64,000 nt of DNA from Anastrepha obliqua (Eukaryota; Arthropoda; Insecta; Diptera; Tephritidae), in NCBI RefSeq assembly GCF_027943255.1, contig NC_072896.1, positions 49,908,501-49,972,500 of the forward strand. Direction: 5' to 3'. Position numbers and translations under genes: made by a program. The notes under the pieces are model-generated. The model saw nothing but the letters and a program-made list of their open reading frames with translations, did not search any database and was not told the origin of the DNA. Positions 1 to 9,660 of this stretch are shown piece after piece (the stretch's first letter is position 1; every line of letters begins with the position of its first letter).

Positions 1-222
1 GTAGGTTCGAATCTCGTTGAAAGACCAAAATAAAGAAAAAGTTTTTTCTGCCACGAAAAATCTCCTTATAAAACCACTAGCCGTTCGGAGACGGCTTGAA
101 ACTGTAGGTCCCTCCATTTGTGGAACAACATCCAGACGCACACCACAAATAGGAGGAGGAGCTCGGCCAAACACCCAAAAAGGGTGTATGCGACAATTAT
201 ATACAATACATATATATATGTG
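1..222 (+). mobile_element. tRNA-derived SINE, copy A (5' cut by window edge)
   Basis: The window opens inside the B box (GGTTCGAATCT at about 4-14) of a SINE that recurs ten times here. The body follows: the 'CCGTTCGGAG' block, 'CTGTAGGTCCCTCCATTTG', 'AGGAGGAGCTCGGCC', then the 3' hairpin ACACCC-AAAAA-GGGTGT and a TATA-rich tail. About 50 bases of the usual middle ('AATAGCGGTCGCCCCTCGGC' and following) are missing. The tail abuts the C-terminal codons of a mariner transposase, so the SINE inserted into that mariner and is younger. Confidence 0.85.
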
Positions 223-905
223 CCATTGGAAGCTACAACTTTAGGCCCCCTTTCAGGCTGCATACGGATTCCTCGGAGGAAACATTTGAGTTCTTTTGAC
301 TCGATCCATTCATTGAGCCAGTTCGCGATGCTCTCGTAAGAAGTGAGCCGCACTCCAATAAGAGCTGACTGCATTGATCGGAACAGATGGTAATCCGAAG
401 GTGCAATGTCTTGGAAATACGGCGGGGGCTTAAGATTTCCCAATTCAGTCCCTCTGGACCGATTTAGCAACGTGTGGTCTGACTTTGTTATGCAGTAAAA
501 TCAGTTTGTCATATCTACCGTCCCATTCCGGCTGTTTTTCTTTGAGAGCTCGACTCAAACGCATTAGCTGCAGTCGGTAACGACGCTTTAGGGTTATCAT
601 AATAGATCCATTGTTCATCGCCAGTTACGATGCGATACAGGAAACCTTTTCTTTTCTGCCGTTCAAGAAGCATCTCACACGATACCAAACGTCTCTCGAT
701 ATCCCTCTCCTTCAATTGATGTAGCACACACTTACCTGTTTTCTGGGCCATTCCCATTGCGTGCAATTCTTTAGACATATCACTAAGGTTTCACCATGCG
801 TCTTCATCCAACAATTGTTGTAGTTGAGTATCTTCGATTGTTTTCGGTGTCCCTTCGCGATCTTTATCACTCACGTCGAAATAGCCACTTTGGAACGTCG
901 AAATT
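223..905 (-). pseudogene. mariner (irritans-type) transposase, broken, copy 1
   Basis: Reading the - strand from about 905 down to 223 gives mariner transposase pieces: VSDKDREGTP near the start, then RQKRKGFLYRIVTGDEQWIYYDNPK-type sequence carrying the first catalytic Asp in TGDE, and finally APSDYHLFRSM...SYESIANWLNEWI at the C-terminus. Residues between the HTH region and the TGDE block are partly deleted, and the stretch between the first catalytic block and the C-terminal block is also gone, so the reading frame changes near 490-515. The family's usual length is about 345 residues. The final codons run into SINE copy A. It is a dead copy. The second copy at 8985-9660 lies in the opposite orientation and shares the same 5' region. 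Confidence 0.85.
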
Positions 906-938
906 GCCACTTTGGAACGTCGAAATTGCCACTCTTTA
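873..938. repeat. 22-bp tandem triplication in mariner 5' end
   Basis: The unit ACGTCGAAATTGCCACTTTGGA starts at 873, 895 and 917, with one or two changes per unit. The other mariner copy (about 9270-9300) has fewer units, so this is a local expansion in copy 1. Since 22 is not a multiple of three it also shifts any frame read through it. Confidence 0.75.
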
Positions 939-971
939 CAAGTTGTATTTGATGGGGCGTGATTACCTTTA

Positions 972-1698
972 GGGGGTCTTCTGGTCTCGAGGCCCTGAAA
1001 TGAAGGGGTTTTTTGGGGATTGATTGTGACAAATCCTGTGAATATTTTAAAAAAATTTTTGTTTTATTTTAAAGGTACATGTCTTGGCTTTTAAAAAATG
1101 GTTTTGACTTTGAAAAAAATTAACACTCGCGACCTTGAAATGGCGCTGAAGAAGTCCACCTCCAAACGAAACAGGTCTCCATTTTGGTCACGGTTTTTCC
1201 ACCTGGGTAATCAGAAAGCAAAAATTAGATATGCGTTGTCTTCAGAGTTGCCCTGGTTAAGTTTTCCCGTGACAGATTTTTTTTTTTTAATTTTTTTCAA
1301 AAGTTATGCAACAATTTGCAAAAAAAATTTTTTTTTGCTCATTTTTTGAACTTTAAAAGGTTATAAAAATGGAATGAAAAAAAATTTCAAAAATCGTACA
1401 CGGGGAAACTTAGCGGTAAGTTTTCCGAACCTTTTAAGACCAAAACCATTGAAATCGGAGTATAACTACTATGAAAAGTGTGACCAAAATGCTTAAAAAA
1501 CCCGATTTTCGGGGAAACGCGTTTAAAGATAAAGTTTATGATAAAAACGGCCGGAGGAGGATACACTTCGGTGCCCAGAAAAATGTGAAAAAATGCGATT
1601 TTCAAAAAATCCTTTCTGTGGCGTATTCTCGCATACACATACAACAAAATTATGCAAAAAAAAATCGATTTTTTTTCGCTGGAGACCAGAAGACCCCC
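972..1698. mobile_element. TTAA-type MITE, element E1 (inside mariner 5' region)
   Basis: Terminal inverted repeats GGGGGTCTTCTGGTCTC (972-988) and its complement (1682-1698) bound a 727-bp AT-rich non-coding insert. The right flank is TTAA (1699-1702); the left is TTTA (968-971), which may be a mutated TTAA duplication. It splits sequence that is continuous in the inverted mariner copy at 8985-9240. No transposase is encoded; short open frames inside are unremarkable. TTAA flanks suggest mobilisation by a piggyBac-type transposase (inference). It resembles elements near 19.6, 33.0, 41.6 and 49.8 kb. Confidence 0.7.
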
Positions 1699-1702
1699 TT
1701 AA

Positions 1703-1942
1703 ATATTGATTAATACAGGTTTCAGCTGCACTTTCCTTTAAAAGTTAATAATGAAGCATGACTTCCCGCAAATGCTGTTTTTTCGGGACTAACGGAGACA
1801 TTTTTGACGTAAGATAGAAAATGATCTTTACACTTCAAACGAATGTCAACTACTGCATTCGAGACCTCACTTATACACCTTCAAATCACCGGTATATTAC
1901 TAGAGCGAACACAAAAGTAGTATCAGCAACGACACCTCTTTT
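1703..1942 (-). mobile_element. mariner copy 1, 5' untranslated part
   Basis: This block matches, in inverted orientation, 8985-9240 next to the second mariner: for example 'ACATTTTTGACGTAAGATAG' and 'CAAATCACCGGTATATTACT' occur in both. It continues the mariner interrupted by MITE E1, and ends where LINE sequence begins at about 1943. Confidence 0.65.
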
Positions 1943-2830
1943 ATGAGGGTCCTGCCAATTTTGACATATGGTTGCCTAGTTTGGTGGGTAACTCTTCGGA
2001 AGGGCTATAACACCACCAAATTAGAGAGAGTGGAGAAGACTGCATGTATCGACATCACGGCGGTGTATAGAACATGCGCCACCGCCGCTCTCAACGTCAT
2101 TCTGCATTTACTTCCCGTTGATCTTCAAGTTCAATTCATTGCTGCTCATACCGCTATTAAGTCGCTTTTGGAGGAAATCTCCTGTAGGACTTGGTAGCAT
2201 TTTGAGGCAGATTTCACCTTTCTTCTCTGTACTTCGTAAATATCTCTCCATCCGCTATCCTTCCAAGCCTACCTGATTGGAAGGAGGTGAGAGTTTGCAC
2301 GGGAGAGTCTGTTATCTCCGACGGATCTGAAGTGGGAGCGGAGTCTAAATGAGTCAATATTTCAGTCTCCTCCTGTAGTCTATTTCAAGCAGAGGCCTTT
2401 GCGATCCTCTAGGCATCGTGTGCTATCTCAAAAACACTTTGGTCTTAATATGACAGAAGCAGGACGCTTAAAGAGCTGGGGATCTCCCGCCATTCAATTT
2501 TCAAACTCATAGCGGTGTTCACCGGTCACTGGGTGATCGGAACGCATGCGGAGAAGCTTGATTGGAGAAGCTGTGGGGCTTCTGTAGAGAAAGGGACTGT
2601 TGAGCCCTTTGCTTTCAAATGTCCGGGTTTGGCGGCTAGACACTTGAGGTTCCTTAGTGTACCTTTGGGGGATAGGCTGAGTCTTTTCTCTCCTTCATTA
2701 CATCAAAAGCACTGGATGGCGCTGTAGATGGTTTTCCTTCCTATACGTTTTGTAATCTTTCGCAGAGTTATCTACATTCAAACGGCACTCTAATACTACT
2801 TGCAGTGAACCCGTGGTACTCTTGCCATCT
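1943..2830 (+). pseudogene. I-like LINE 3' half, decayed
   Basis: Frame 1943-2197 encodes LPILTYGCLVWW...RVEKTACIDITA...LNVILHLLPVDL, the region just after the reverse transcriptase of RNase H-bearing non-LTR elements. Downstream, 2515-2727 encodes the C-terminal zinc-finger-like tail (GHWVIGTHAEKL ... FAFKCPGLAARHLRFL). Between them frames are broken and the RNase H region is mostly lost. The intact relative at 4963-6339 shows the full order. The 3' end lies near 2830. Similar decayed copies occur at 51470-51930 and 57110-57950. Confidence 0.7.
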
Positions 2831-3365
2831 AATCTAGGTGCCGTAAAATTAATCATTAATTTTGTTTTTTTAATAACTTTTTAATTTTTTGAGTTATGGA
2901 AATCTATATTTGATGCTTCATGTGTACTGTGGGTTTGAAACACAAAGCCATCCGGCTATAGCGGCTAAAAAAAAGGACGAATATCGATTTTTTATAGTAT
3001 CCAGTGCGTATACTTTACTTCATTGGGGGAAAATTCATCATGTCTTTTACATAGAAGTTCTACTATTTTTTTTGCGAGAAAAATTAAGTTGAAAAGTAAA
3101 AAAAAATGTCTAGTAACTGTATCTATCCTCTCTCGTTGGTATGTACATTAATATCAAAAAGTGAATATAAGAATTTAAAACTATTTTACGAAAATTTGCT
3201 TCTTTTAAAACTGAAATTGATGAACATTACTACCTAAATTTTATACTTTCACGTGCGTGCTATTGTATTTTCGCTGAATAGTACAAGTTATGTCGTCATA
3301 AATAATTTTAAAATATATAAATACATATCCACATGTAAATTAATTTATATTCTCATTTTCAACAG
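2831..3365 (+). other. intron/upstream sequence before first visible Oatp exon
   Basis: AT-rich DNA without recognised coding content. An open frame runs into the Oatp exon from 3253, but the residues before 3366 are lysine/isoleucine/tyrosine-rich intron read-through, and a pyrimidine-rich tract ending in CAG at 3363-3365 marks the acceptor. Confidence 0.6.
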
Positions 3366-4325
3366 CTTGGGCCTTACGAGCTCCAGTAAAGTTTGGATTG
3401 GCGCCTGGTGGATCGGTTTCGTTTTTGCTGCCGCCGCTTGCGTTCTGCTCTCCATACCGATTTTCGGTTACCCAAGTTCATTACCGGGAGCCGAGCAACT
3501 GCAACAGCAAAAGGTGTCGGAGGCCTACAATGGCGATAGTAATAAGATTGAGCAGCCCTTCACCAAATTAAAAGAACTGCCAAACGCACTAATTTCATTG
3601 CTGAAGAATCCAACATTTTTCTGTTTGAATTTGGCTGGTGCGACAGAGGGATTGGTGATCGCTGGTTTTGCCGCTTTCTTGCCCAAACAAATCGAGAATC
3701 AGTTCAGTATTTCGCCAGTTTGGTCGGCTCTCTTGATGGGACTCATCACAGTGCCTGCCGGTGGTGGTGGTACATTTCTGGGTGGTTATCTGATCAAAAA
3801 ATGGAATTTAACCTGCTCACAAATAATAAAAATGTGTTTAATAATGACAATGATTTCGGCGTGTTTTACATCTTGCTTTCTGCTTTCGTGCCCCAATTTG
3901 GATTTCGCCGGTGTGACTACACCTTATCGCGAAGTAAGTTTGCACAACGTAAATGAGGAACGGCAGCAAAATCTGACTGATGGCGTTGAAAGGTCTTATC
4001 TGGGTACGGAGCTCCAAGCGCAATGTAACTTCGAGTGTGGATGCAAGAAGTTGAATTATGAACCGATTTGTGGCGCCGATGGTGTGCTCTACTATAGTCC
4101 GTGCTTTGCGGGCTGTGGAGAGGAATACAACAGGAACCACATAAAAACTTACTCGAATTGTTCGTGCATCGATAAGAAAGCGTTTAGAGCAGCTGATATG
4201 CCGGACGCTACCAACACGATGTGCGAGTCTACATGCCAGTATTTGCCATATTTTGTGGGCTTATGTTTTGTGCTGATGCTGTTCACATTTTTATCGACCA
4301 TGCCAGCATTGTCGGCTACTTTAAG
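3366..4325 (+). CDS. Oatp transporter, exon with TM6-TM10 and Kazal-like loop (partial gene)
   Basis: Encodes residues 1-319 of the visible 440 residues of an organic-anion transporting polypeptide, a 12-TM plasma-membrane carrier of amphipathic anions (family knowledge). Seen: the superfamily signature core WIGAWWIGF at residues 10-18 entering TM6; TM7 about 82-106; TM8 about 118-142 (LITVPAGGGGTFLGGYL); TM9 about 152-175; a cysteine-rich Kazal-like loop about 220-268 (CGADG, CFAGC); TM10 about 292-316. Acceptor CAG/C at 3365-3366 leaves one base of a split codon; donor AG/GTAATT at 4325-4326 leaves two. In the signature the usual Arg before the Trp is Val. TM1-5 must lie upstream. Insects have several Oatp paralogues, and I cannot say which this is; an ecdysteroid importer of this family exists, but nothing here identifies it as that one. 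Confidence 0.93.
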
Positions 4326-4849
4326 GTAATTTTTGTTTTAATTTTAATTTTGTTTTTGTTTTAACTAAATTTATTTATTTTTATTTTGTTTCGTTCTATT
4401 ATTGTTTTGTATTTAGTTTAATTCTTTTTATTTTATTTTATGACATATTAATTTATTTTATAAACAAATTTTTTAATTAAATTTTTTTTACTTTAAATTA
4501 ATTTAATTTAATTTAAAATTTTAATTTAATATAATTTTTTTCTATTTTATTTTTTATTTAATTTAGTTTAATTTTCTTTAATTCTATTTTATTTTGTTTT
4601 TTAATTTATTTAATTTAATATAATTTTATTCTATTCTGTTTTTTCATTAACTTAATTTTTTCACTTTAATTTAGTATAGTTTCTTTACACTATTAAAATA
4701 ATTTAATTTAATTACATTATTTAACTAATTTAATTTAATTTTATTTTATTTTCTTTTCTTTTATTTTTTAATTTGAAATAATTTTATTCTACAATATTTT
4801 ATTTTTTTAATTAATTTAACTTTTTTACTTTAATTTAATTTGGTTGGGT
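4326..4849 (+). repeat. T-rich low-complexity block, left intron half
   Basis: More than 500 bases of degenerate ATTTTA/ATTTAATTT units, nearly devoid of G and C on this strand. The same texture resumes at 7108-7690, so the two halves were probably one block before the LINE inserted. Confidence 0.85.
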
Positions 4850-4962
4850 TGGTTGGTTTAAGGGTGACCCCGCATCGGAGTGCCACATAGACCGCAAGTT
4901 GGGTCCGTTGTGTTGCCCTAGAGCTCATTATGTTATATGATTTCCCCACCTAACCGAGATTT

Positions 4963-6339
4963 TTATTGTAGATTTTGGTCAAAGATATTAATTCGTTTCG
5001 AGAATTTGATGAGAGATTCGATTTTCAGGTTCGAGAGTACTGAAAGATTGTCAATTGTTGGAGAGCCAAGAAGAGCGAGTCGACTTCTGGCTAGACCGGG
5101 ACAACTGCACAGCAAATGTCTGCTCGATACTTCCTCATCTTCGTCCTCGCAGTATCTGCACAGGTCGTTTTGAGGAACCCCGAGCCGACGTGCGTGAGTG
5201 CCCAAAAGGCAGTGGCCGGTGATAAGAGATATTATATGCCTTAGTTCGTGTTTCGAAAGACTTATAAGGGTTTTTGTCTGTTTCAGATTGTAGGATGGCC
5301 AGATTTGTCTGGTCGTAACGCAAGTAGTTTCCACTCGCCACCTCCGATCAGCAATGCTGTGAAATTCTCGATCAATGAGCAATTTACATGTTGAGAGCGG
5401 AATGTGGATTGTGGGTAAGTTACTAACATTTGATTGCGCAGCTCCAGCTCTTGCGAGCTCATCAGCTTTGCAGTTACCTTCGAATCCACTATGACCTGGT
5501 ATCCAGATAACTTGGACAGAATTCTGAACACTTATCTCGTTAAGAGATAAGAGACAGGATCGAACCACATCTGAGTGGGTATAAGAGGAGCTGAGTGCTC
5601 GAACGGCCGCTTGACTGTCGGTGAAAAAGCGGATATCCTCTAGTGATATTCTATTTTCTAAGAGAGTTTTCGCAGCATACCAGATAGCGCATACTTCCGC
5701 TTGGAATACGCTACAGTAGTCGGGTAATCTAAATGATAGATTGATGTGAGGGGAATTGGAAAAGATTCCAAATCCCACTTTGCCGTCTTGTTTTGAACCA
5801 TCTGTATATATAATCAGAGGGCCATCGATTTCGGTTAGATTTGTATTCCATTTTTCCCTAGTTGGGAGTGAACAGGAGAATAGCAAGGGTGGTGATGGAA
5901 GACTTACATGATAGTCTATGTCGGAAGAGATAACAGTGTTCCTGTTCAGTATGGCCGAATGGCCAAGATACTTATTCCATTTCGATATAGCACTCATGCG
6001 TGTCGCTGCTTTCGCTGCAATCGCTTTGCCAGCCAGATCGATAGGGAGCAAGTGAAGCAACGTGTTTAGAGCCTTAGTAGGTGTTGTACTTAAACATCCT
6101 GTTATCAGGAGGCAGGCTGTTCTTTGGACTCGATCAATTGTGGCTACTCTACACCGTTTTTCGAGTGCTGTCCACCATACAACCACACCGTAGAAGAGTA
6201 TCGGTTTGATGATCGAGGTATATATCCAATAAATGATCCGAGGTGAAAAACCCCAGGTTTTGCCTATAGCTTTCTTACAAGTATAAAGAGCTATGAAAGC
6301 TTTTTTACATCTGTTTTCGATGTTCAATTTCCAACTCAA
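4963..6339 (-). CDS. I-like LINE ORF2 C-terminal part: RNase H and Cys-rich tail
   Basis: A 458-codon uninterrupted frame. Residues about 45-125 carry the post-RT region (IKPILFYGVVVWW, RVQRTACLLITG, LLHLLPIDLAGKA). RNase H follows, with all four expected acidic residues visible: YTDGSKQDG, FQAEVCAIWYA, FFTDSQAAV and CKADELARAG. Near the end comes the tail GHCLLGTHARRLGVPQNDLC...C...HLLCSCPGL, a cysteine/histidine motif common after RNase H in I-clade elements. The upstream RT continues in the same frame but is cut by a stop near 6499, so this is not a complete ORF2. Length without stops suggests the youngest LINE in the window. The Met at 6339 is internal, not a real start. Confidence 0.8.
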   Translation of the reverse strand: MSWKLNIENRCKKAFIALYTCKKAIGKTWGFSPRIIYWIYTSIIKPILFYGVVVWWTALEKRCRVATIDRVQRTACLLITGCLSTTPTKALNTLLHLLPIDLAGKAIAAKAATRMSAISKWNKYLGHSAILNRNTVISSDIDYHVSLPSPPLLFSCSLPTREKWNTNLTEIDGPLIIYTDGSKQDGKVGFGIFSNSPHINLSFRLPDYCSVFQAEVCAIWYAAKTLLENRISLEDIRFFTDSQAAVRALSSSYTHSDVVRSCLLSLNEISVQNSVQVIWIPGHSGFEGNCKADELARAGAAQSNVSNLPTIHIPLSTCKLLIDREFHSIADRRWRVETTCVTTRQIWPSYNLKQTKTLISLSKHELRHIISLITGHCLLGTHARRLGVPQNDLCRYCEDEDEEVSSRHLLCSCPGLARSRLALLGSPTIDNLSVLSNLKIESLIKFSKRINIFDQNLQ

Positions 6340-6498
6340 CTTCCTATCTAGAATAACTCCTAGATATTTAGCTGAATCAGATAGAAGTAATGATTCCCCT
6401 TTTAAAGTTATTGTTTGCAGTGGAGGAGATTGTTGTTTCCTATTGAAGAGAACAAGATCTGTCTTTGCTGGATTCGCATTTAGTCCGCATTCGGTGCA

Positions 6499-7107
6499 CT
6501 ATTTTGACAGAATATTGATTAAGCGTTGCATGAGCTCAGTGAGGGTATTCAGGTGTTTGCCTGACACGCAGAGAGCAATATCATCTGCATAGGCTACAAC
6601 CTTGCAGCCTGCTTTTTCGAGATTTCGAAGCAAACTGTTTACAGCGAGATTCCAGAGAAGGGGTGAAAGTACTCCGCCTTGAGGACAAAATAGCGTTGGG
6701 TTAAATATTATTAAAAGCACCTTTTATGTCCATAAATGCGACAAGAGAGTACTCTTTATTGTGAAGGGAAGTTTCCACTGTTTGCATCAGTGAATGAAGT
6801 GCCGTTTCAGTCGATTTCAGAGATCAACTTAGTATCAAGTTGGGTTTTGATTTGTTCATCTAAGACTTTTTCAAAAGCCTTTAAGCAAAAAGAGGTTAGG
6901 CTAATGGGCCTGAAGTCGTTTGGTTTGCAGTGTGAATGCTTCCCCATTTTCGGAATGAATACTACCTTTGATTTCTTCCAAATTGTCGGAAGGTAAGAGA
7001 GATTTAAACACTTGTTAAAGATCCTTGTTAACCAAGGCAGTAGAATTTCCAGTCCTTCTTGAAGTTCTGCTGGAATGATGTTGTCAGGACCTGGTGATTT
7101 AAATTTT
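6499..7107 (-). pseudogene. I-like LINE reverse transcriptase remnant
   Basis: Shows RPISLTSFCLKAFEKVLDE (about 6930-6880), motif A MDIKGAFNNI, then after a deletion CPQGGVLSPLLWNLAVNSLL and the catalytic YADDIALCVSG (about 6600-6560). A stop at about 6499-6501 and frame changes make it non-functional. It is continuous with the RNase H frame that follows on the - strand. Confidence 0.82.
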
Positions 7108-7690
7108 TTTTAGTTTCTTTACTTTATTTAACTCATTTGATTTAATTTAATTTTGTTCTATTTTTTTATTTTCTTTTATTCTATTTAATTTATTTTTTTA
7201 ATTAATTTAATTTAATTTCTTTACTTTATTTAATTAATTTAATTTCTTTTACTTTAATATAATTTAATTTTATTTTATGTTGTTTTTCCTGTTTTAATAT
7301 AATTTCATTTAATTTTCATTTAATATAAACTAATTTTATTTACCTTTTATTTTTGTTTTTGTCTCTTTTAATATAATTTAATTTTATCCTATTTGATTAT
7401 ATTTTTATTTTTTACCTTATTTAGTATACTTTAATTTAATTTTATTTACCTTTAATTTAATTTTTTTTAATAATTTAATTTTATTTTATTTTATTCTGTT
7501 TTATTTTAATTTTTTACCTATTTTAATAATTTAATTTAATTTTATGCTATTTTATTTCATGTAATTTTTTTAATTGTTTACCTTATTCAATATAATATAA
7601 TTTTATTTTATTTTTTTACCTCATTTTTAATAATTTACTTCAATTTAATTTAATTTTCTTAAACTTATTTTAATTTTATTCCTTTTCTAC
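7108..7690 (+). repeat. T-rich low-complexity block, right intron half
   Basis: Same ATTTAATTTTATTTT texture as 4326-4849, ending about 40 bases before the next Oatp exon. Its long T runs merge with the polypyrimidine region of the acceptor. Confidence 0.85.
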
Positions 7691-7732
7691 TAATCTATAC
7701 ATTCATATGTATTTGTATGACTATACGCACAG

Positions 7733-7927
7733 GTGTGTTCACGACGACCAGCGTTCCTTTGCTCTGGGCATTCAATGGATAAAAGTTCGCCTGCTGGGCA
7801 CTATACCAGCACCGATGATATTTGGCACCCTCATCGATGACTCGTGTATTCTTTGGCAAGAAACTTGTGATCTAGACGGAGATGGAGTTGGTGCTTGTCT
7901 TGTCTATGACAATAACAACATGAGCAA
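7733..7927 (+). CDS. Oatp transporter, exon with TM11
   Basis: Acceptor CGCACAG/G at 7731-7732; the first base completes the split Arg codon left by the previous exon, giving [17 protein letters not shown], the conserved Oatp segment R-x-V...RS-x-A-x-G-x-Q. TM11 spans about residues 336-356 of the visible protein ([19 protein letters not shown]), with the conserved GxIPAPxxFG feature and the IDxxC/W motif. The exon ends in CAA/GTAAGT at 7927-7928, leaving two bases. The 3.4-kb intron before it is unusually large compared with the 104-bp intron after it, owing to low-complexity DNA and a LINE. Confidence 0.93.
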
Positions 7928-8031
7928 GTAAGTTAAAGTAGCTTAACAATATTATTATATTTACTTTTATTAAATTAATAAATATTAATATAAATATAAA
8001 TATAAATAAATATTATATTCATTCTTCACAG

Positions 8032-8200
8032 GTACATGTGGCTACTGGCACTGGTGGGTAAAACTCTCTCTGTTATATTTTTCTTTGGCGCCTTTTGGTT
8101 TTACATTCCACCGAAACAGTCAGCTGTTAACAGCGATAACATACAGCCTGTAAATAACAGCACTGACATCAAGATTGTGGCCAATGTAGACGCCGACTGA
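8032..8200 (+). CDS. Oatp transporter, last exon with TM12 and C-terminus
   Basis: Acceptor TTCACAG/G at 8030-8031. The first base completes Lys, then YMWLLALVGKTLSVIFFFGAFWFYIP forms TM12 (about residues 386-410), followed by a short polar cytoplasmic tail of about 30 residues and stop TGA at 8198-8200. All three exons join in phase to exactly 441 codons including the stop, which supports the gene model. The tail ends in VDAD, not a clear PDZ-binding motif. Confidence 0.93.
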
Positions 8201-8640
8201 ATTGTACTGCTAATAAACATGCGCAAAAATATACATTTCGATGGATATATACATGTAGGCATATGTTCTTGTTTAGAAGGAACCCTCAAAACAAAAGAGA
8301 AGTAGTTTTTAATCTCCCTCTCACATGCAAGTACGTACTCGGAGAAGCATGAAATGTAAACAAAATATGAAACAGGTGGTTGAATGCATAGCCATGCATG
8401 TTTGAGTGCGTACATGTATGCATGTGCAGCGAAACACATGTGCTGCCAGCTGATTACAGTTAAGGAGAAAAATAATGAATTTTAATACTTATATGTAATA
8501 TTTAATGTCTGTAGATTTTTATATTAACAAACATAACCATTTGCCATCAGTAGTTTTTAATATCTGGATATAAATAAGTGTGAAAATAAATCGAATTGTT
8601 GATTAATTCAATAAAAAGAATTTGTCATTTTTATATCAAA
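8201..8640 (+). other. Oatp 3' UTR with candidate poly(A) signals
   Basis: Directly after the Oatp stop. AATAAA occurs at 8585-8590 and again at 8610-8615 (AATAAAAAG), followed by T-rich sequence. The second is the more likely cleavage signal (inference). Nothing coding is seen in it. Confidence 0.55.
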
Positions 8641-8984
8641 AGAAAAGAAACGGTGAATGCCACTTATCTGCAGAATGGTTCAAAGAATGGGTAACCTTTT
8701 TGACAATAATGGTTTTTGGCCAATGTTTTTAAAAATTTGTACGTACTTACGTTCTTTAAAGTATTTAAGTCAAGGGATTAAAGTACATTCACAAAATTGT
8801 ACGCACTGCTTCGTTTTTTATATGTATTTAAAGTTTAAAACGGTGAAGCAATCAGTTTATTAACGATAGATCAGGTTATGACCGATACCTTACTGTTACG
8901 ATAATAGGACAATATAAGGATTCATTACGAATACTGGAGAAGTGTGGATAGTTTTGGGTATGGGAATAAGTTTCCGCCCTCGTA

Positions 8985-9660
8985 AAAGAAGTGTCGCTAC
9001 TGATATTATTTTTGTGTTCGCTCTAGTAATATACCGGTGATTTGAAGGTGTATAAGTGAGGTCTCGATTGCAGTAGTTGACATTCGTTTGAAGTGTAAAG
9101 ATCATTTTCTATCTTACGTCAAAAATGTCTCCGTTCGTCCTGAAAAACCAACATTTGCGGGAAGTCAAGCTTCATTACTACCTTTTAAAAAAAATGCAAC
9201 TGAAACGTGTAGTATAATAATCATTTTAAGGTAATAACGTTCCATCAATTACAATTTGTAAAGAGTGATTTCGACGCTTCCAAAGTGGCGATTTCGACGT
9301 GAGTGATAAAAATCGCGAAGGGGCACCGAAAAAATTCGAAGATACTCAACTACAACAACTATTGGATGAAGATGCATGTGGAACCCTTGAGGAGGTATCT
9401 AAAGAGTTGGATGTTGATGATCAACCGTCGATAAACGTTTGCACGCGATGGGAATAGAACAAGAAAACAGGTAACTTAGTGCCACATCAATTGAAGGAGA
9501 GACGTTTGGTGGTGTATGAGATGCTCCTTGAACGGCAGAAAAGAAAAGATTTTCTGCTACGCAGCGTCACTGGCGATAAAAAATGAACCCATTATGATAT
9601 CCCAAAGCATCGAAAATGTTGGAGCCTGCCAGGTGAACCAGGTCTATCGACAGCGAAAAA
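8985..9660 (+). mobile_element. mariner (irritans-type), copy 2, truncated
   Basis: The left part to about 9240 matches, inverted, the 5' region of mariner copy 1. Coding begins near 9300 with VSDKNREGAPKKFEDTQLQQLLDEDACGTLEEV (helix-turn-helix region). It continues, broken by stops and frame changes, through RQKRKDFLLRSVTGDK (the first catalytic block, mutated from TGDE) to GEPGLSTAKK at about 9660, where it is cut off by jockey-like LINE sequence. The C-terminal two-thirds is missing. Confidence 0.78.

Larger units (their letters stand above)
4850..7107 (-). mobile_element. I-like non-LTR retrotransposon with RNase H, 5'-truncated, antisense in Oatp intron
   Basis: Read on the - strand from 7107 to 4850: the end of the thumb/palm of reverse transcriptase, RNase H, a cysteine-rich tail and a 3' UTR (about 4930-4860) ending in a CCAACCAACC-type tail. 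The 5' part (ORF1, endonuclease) is absent, typical of aborted target-primed reverse transcription. An internal deletion of roughly 200-250 bp joins motif A (MDIKGAFNNI, about 6720-6750) to the CPQGGVLSPLLWN motif (about 6680). Its orientation is opposite to Oatp, which avoids sense poly(A) signals. The target-site duplication cannot be read because both flanks are low-complexity. Confidence 0.88.

Noticed and set aside
3253..3365. Apparent in-frame N-terminal extension of the Oatp exon with an ATG
   Set aside because: Composition is intron-like, the residues do not fit Oatp, and a clear acceptor sits at 3363-3365 with the family signature starting just after it.
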